Below, piece by piece: positions 14,650 to 16,191 of a stretch of DNA of 16,191 nt. The stretch is from Deltaproteobacteria bacterium GWA2_55_10. Its GTDB lineage: Bacteria > Desulfobacterota > GWC2-55-46. A program made the translations under genes and the position numbers. Location: the NCBI GenBank assembly GCA_001797415.1, contig MGPL01000122.1:1-16191 (forward strand), written 5' to 3'. Under the pieces are notes generated by a model, which was given only the letters and a program-made list of their open reading frames with translations, did not search any database and was not told the origin of the DNA. Within the stretch, counting starts at the first letter, position 1, and the number at the start of each line of letters is the position of its first letter.

Positions 14650-15309
14650 CTACTTGCCTACCAGGTCCCTTGCGCCGGGGTTCTGGACGAAGACCTTGAA
14701 CTCGTCGTTGTTGGGTATTACCATGCCGCCGGTCATGATGACCTTGAAGGCGTCCTCGACCTTCATGTCGAGGACTATGACGTCCTTTTCCGGGACGACG
14801 GCGAAGTAACCGGAGGTCGGGTTAGGGGTGGTCGGGACAAAGACGCAGACCGCGGGCTCGCTCGTGGTCTTGTGCTTTATCTCGCCGCTGACCTTGCTTG
14901 TGAGAAAACCCATGGAGTAGATCCCTTTCCTCGGGAACTCTATGAGGACTACCTTCCTGAAGCCCTGGGCGCCCTGGGTAAAAAAAGTCTCCATGAACTG
15001 CTTTGTCGCATTATATACCATCCTCATGACGGGGACCTTTGACACGACCTTCTCCGAGATGACCAGCATCCTCTTCCCGAGGAAGTTGGTCGCAAGGACA
15101 CCGATGAGGAATATGCTCACCACGGTGAATATTATGCCCAGGCCCGGTATGTGGAACGGCATATACGTGTCCGGGTGGGCAACCCGCGGCAGCAGGTTCA
15201 GGATGCCGTCCATGAACCCGACGATGATGGAGAGGACGTAGATGGAGAAGTACAGGGGCACCACGACAAGGAGCCCTGTTATGAAGTAGCCTCTGAATAT
15301 CTTTGTCAT
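14650..15309 (-). CDS. DUF502 family membrane protein
   Basis: A 219-residue inner-membrane protein of unknown function. Two hydrophobic segments are clear: about 8-35 (YFITGLLVVVPLYFSIYVLS) and about 53-78 (IPGLGIIFTVVSIFLIGVLA). A soluble region follows, with conserved-looking VPVMRMVYNATKQF near 91-104, GIYSMGFLTS, and VFVPTTPNPTSGYF near 157-170, typical of DUF502. Length is normal for the family. Its ATG overlaps the panD stop in ATGA (4 bases), so it is translated by coupling with panD. The family is sometimes linked to membrane integrity or transport, but no role is established from this sequence. It lies upstream of tkt with 114 bases between. Confidence 0.9.
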   Translation of the reverse strand: MTKIFRGYFITGLLVVVPLYFSIYVLSIIVGFMDGILNLLPRVAHPDTYMPFHIPGLGIIFTVVSIFLIGVLATNFLGKRMLVISEKVVSKVPVMRMVYNATKQFMETFFTQGAQGFRKVVLIEFPRKGIYSMGFLTSKVSGEIKHKTTSEPAVCVFVPTTPNPTSGYFAVVPEKDVIVLDMKVEDAFKVIMTGGMVIPNNDEFKVFVQNPGARDLVGK

Positions 15310-15686
15310 AGACGGTGCGCTGCCAGTTCTGCGCTGACTTTCTTTATCGCGTTCTTATCATCCACATAGACGAGGACGGGCCAGTGCTTTCTTGCCTCGG
15401 CCTCTTCATAGACCGAGTAGCTCGCGATGATGACAAGGTCGCCCTTTTTGGCAAGGTGGGCGGCCGCTCCGTTTATGGAAATAGCGCCGCTGCCCCTCTC
15501 GCCCTTTATGGCGTAAGTGGTGAGACGGTTGCCGTTGTTGATATTATATATCTGGACCTGCTCGAACTCGTAGATGCCGGCAGCCTCCATGAGGGATTCG
15601 TCAATGGCGATCGAACCCTCGTAATCGAGGTTCGCGTCCGTGACAGTCGCCCGGTGTATCTTGCTTTTGAGCATGGTGCGGTGCAT
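15306..15686 (-). CDS. panD: Aspartate 1-decarboxylase proenzyme
   Basis: Makes beta-alanine from aspartate for pantothenate synthesis. 126 residues, as in E. coli. The self-cleavage site Gly24-Ser25 (DYEGS) generates the pyruvoyl group, and numbering from the chosen ATG puts it at exactly the classical position. Lys9 and His11 (KSKIHR) contribute to the active site; TYAIKGERGSGAISINGAAA (58-77 region) is the conserved core. An in-frame TTG at 15719 would add 11 residues and overlap panC, but has no ribosome site; AGGAGG at 15699-15704 is 12 bases before the chosen ATG, a rather long spacing. It follows panC by 29 bases and overlaps the DUF502 gene by 4. Confidence 0.95.
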   Translation of the reverse strand: MHRTMLKSKIHRATVTDANLDYEGSIAIDESLMEAAGIYEFEQVQIYNINNGNRLTTYAIKGERGSGAISINGAAAHLAKKGDLVIIASYSVYEEAEARKHWPVLVYVDDKNAIKKVSAELAAHRL

Positions 15687-15715
15687 TTTATCTGGAACCC
15701 TCCTGAAAGAAAACT

Positions 15716-16191
15716 TCAATTGAGTGGCGTATTGTCGATCAGCCTTGCCCTGCCTATCTTTACGGCTAAAAAGAGGACAGCGCCCGGGCCGGCCTCTTCC
15801 ATCTCGTCCAGGCTCTCAGAGTGACAGACCTTTATATAGTCTACCACGGCAAGGCGCTCCGTCTCTATGATATTTTTAACTTTTCTAACAATTTCAACGA
15901 CTTTTATCTCGCCCCCGGCGACTGCCTTCTTTGCCTCTTCAATGGCCGACGGGATGATCGAAGCAGCTTTTCTCTCCTCAGGGGTCAGGTAGGAATTTCG
16001 GGAGCTCATCGCCAGGCCGTCAGGATCCCTCACCGTATCGACCCCGATTATCTCGACCCGGAGGCCAAGGTCGCTCGCCATTCTTTTTATTATACAAAGC
16101 TGCTGAAAATCCTTCCAGCCAAAGACGGCCACATCAGGCAGGACCGCGTTGAAGAGCTTTAAGACCACAGTAGCCACTCCCCTGAAGTGGC
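15716..16191 (-). CDS. panC: Pantothenate synthetase, C-terminal part (cut by window)
   Basis: Joins pantoate and beta-alanine using ATP. Only the last 158 residues are present; the frame runs off the right edge with no start, and the first visible residues HFRGVATVVLKLFN are the family's mid-protein sequence, so about 120 N-terminal residues lie outside. Visible motifs: DVAVFGWKDFQQL (E. coli has FGEKDFQQL), and DGLAMSSRNSYL, the ATP-binding loop equivalent to KMSKS. The C-terminus ends ARLIDNTPLN as expected. A Trp stands where E. coli has Glu in FG-x-KDFQQ; other family members vary here. First of panC-panD-DUF502 in transcription order; panD's substrate product is its co-substrate. Confidence 0.95.
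   Translation of the reverse strand, partial: HFRGVATVVLKLFNAVLPDVAVFGWKDFQQLCIIKRMASDLGLRVEIIGVDTVRDPDGLAMSSRNSYLTPEERKAASIIPSAIEEAKKAVAGGEIKVVEIVRKVKNIIETERLAVVDYIKVCHSESLDEMEEAGPGAVLFLAVKIGRARLIDNTPLN

Noticed and set aside
15687..15719. TTG start adding 11 residues to PanD
   Set aside because: No ribosome site, and it would shift Gly24-Ser25 from the classical numbering.

Overview
The window looks like chromosomal DNA from a GC-rich anaerobic or respiratory bacterium. The small periplasmic triheme c-type cytochromes, the fused transaldolase/glucose-6-phosphate isomerase and the DUF502 membrane protein fit Desulfobacterota (deltaproteobacterial) or Nitrospirota-like lineages best. This placement is inferred from gene content, and nothing in the window fixes the taxon.

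Layout, left to right. (1) 1-684: the 3' part of a very AT-rich gene whose C-terminus carries a HEPN-type R-x4-H motif; its composition is unlike everything else here. (2) 685-1047: a gene-free, GC-rich, palindrome-rich spacer ending in a strong hairpin. (3) 1048-3367, minus strand: aspS (aspartyl-tRNA synthetase, with residues typical of the non-discriminating type), a strong terminator, then a small thioredoxin-like [2Fe-2S] ferredoxin gene. (4) 3368-3655: a divergent control region holding the aspS promoter and a consensus-perfect promoter pointing right. (5) 3656-5071, plus strand: three tandem secreted triheme (c7-type) cytochromes forming one operon closed by a hairpin terminator. (6) 5114-14535, minus strand: a near-complete glucose-6-phosphate/pentose-phosphate block. 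In transcription order it is tkt, terminator, tal-pgi fusion, an AT-rich repeat region, gnd, a terminator-like hairpin, zwf, glk, pgl. (7) 14650-16191, minus strand: panC (cut by the window edge), panD and a DUF502 membrane protein, upstream of tkt.

How the genes fit together. Glk makes glucose 6-phosphate from glucose, and the Pgi half of the fusion interconverts it with fructose 6-phosphate. Zwf, Pgl and Gnd form the oxidative branch, giving reduced nicotinamide cofactor and ribulose 5-phosphate. Tkt and the Tal half run the carbon rearrangements. Only ribose-5-phosphate isomerase and ribulose-5-phosphate epimerase are missing from the window for a full cycle. PanC and PanD supply pantothenate (coenzyme A precursor). 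The cytochromes are probably periplasmic electron carriers.

Most of the window is recognisable housekeeping metabolism, and I see no clear new multi-gene system. The parts most worth a second look are the cytochrome trio (one CX4CH heme site and a conserved candidate Met ligand), the alternative inverted repeats ahead of gnd, the hairpin flanked by a 9-bp direct repeat between gnd and zwf, the glk/pgl overlap, and the AT-rich HEPN gene beside the palindromic spacer.
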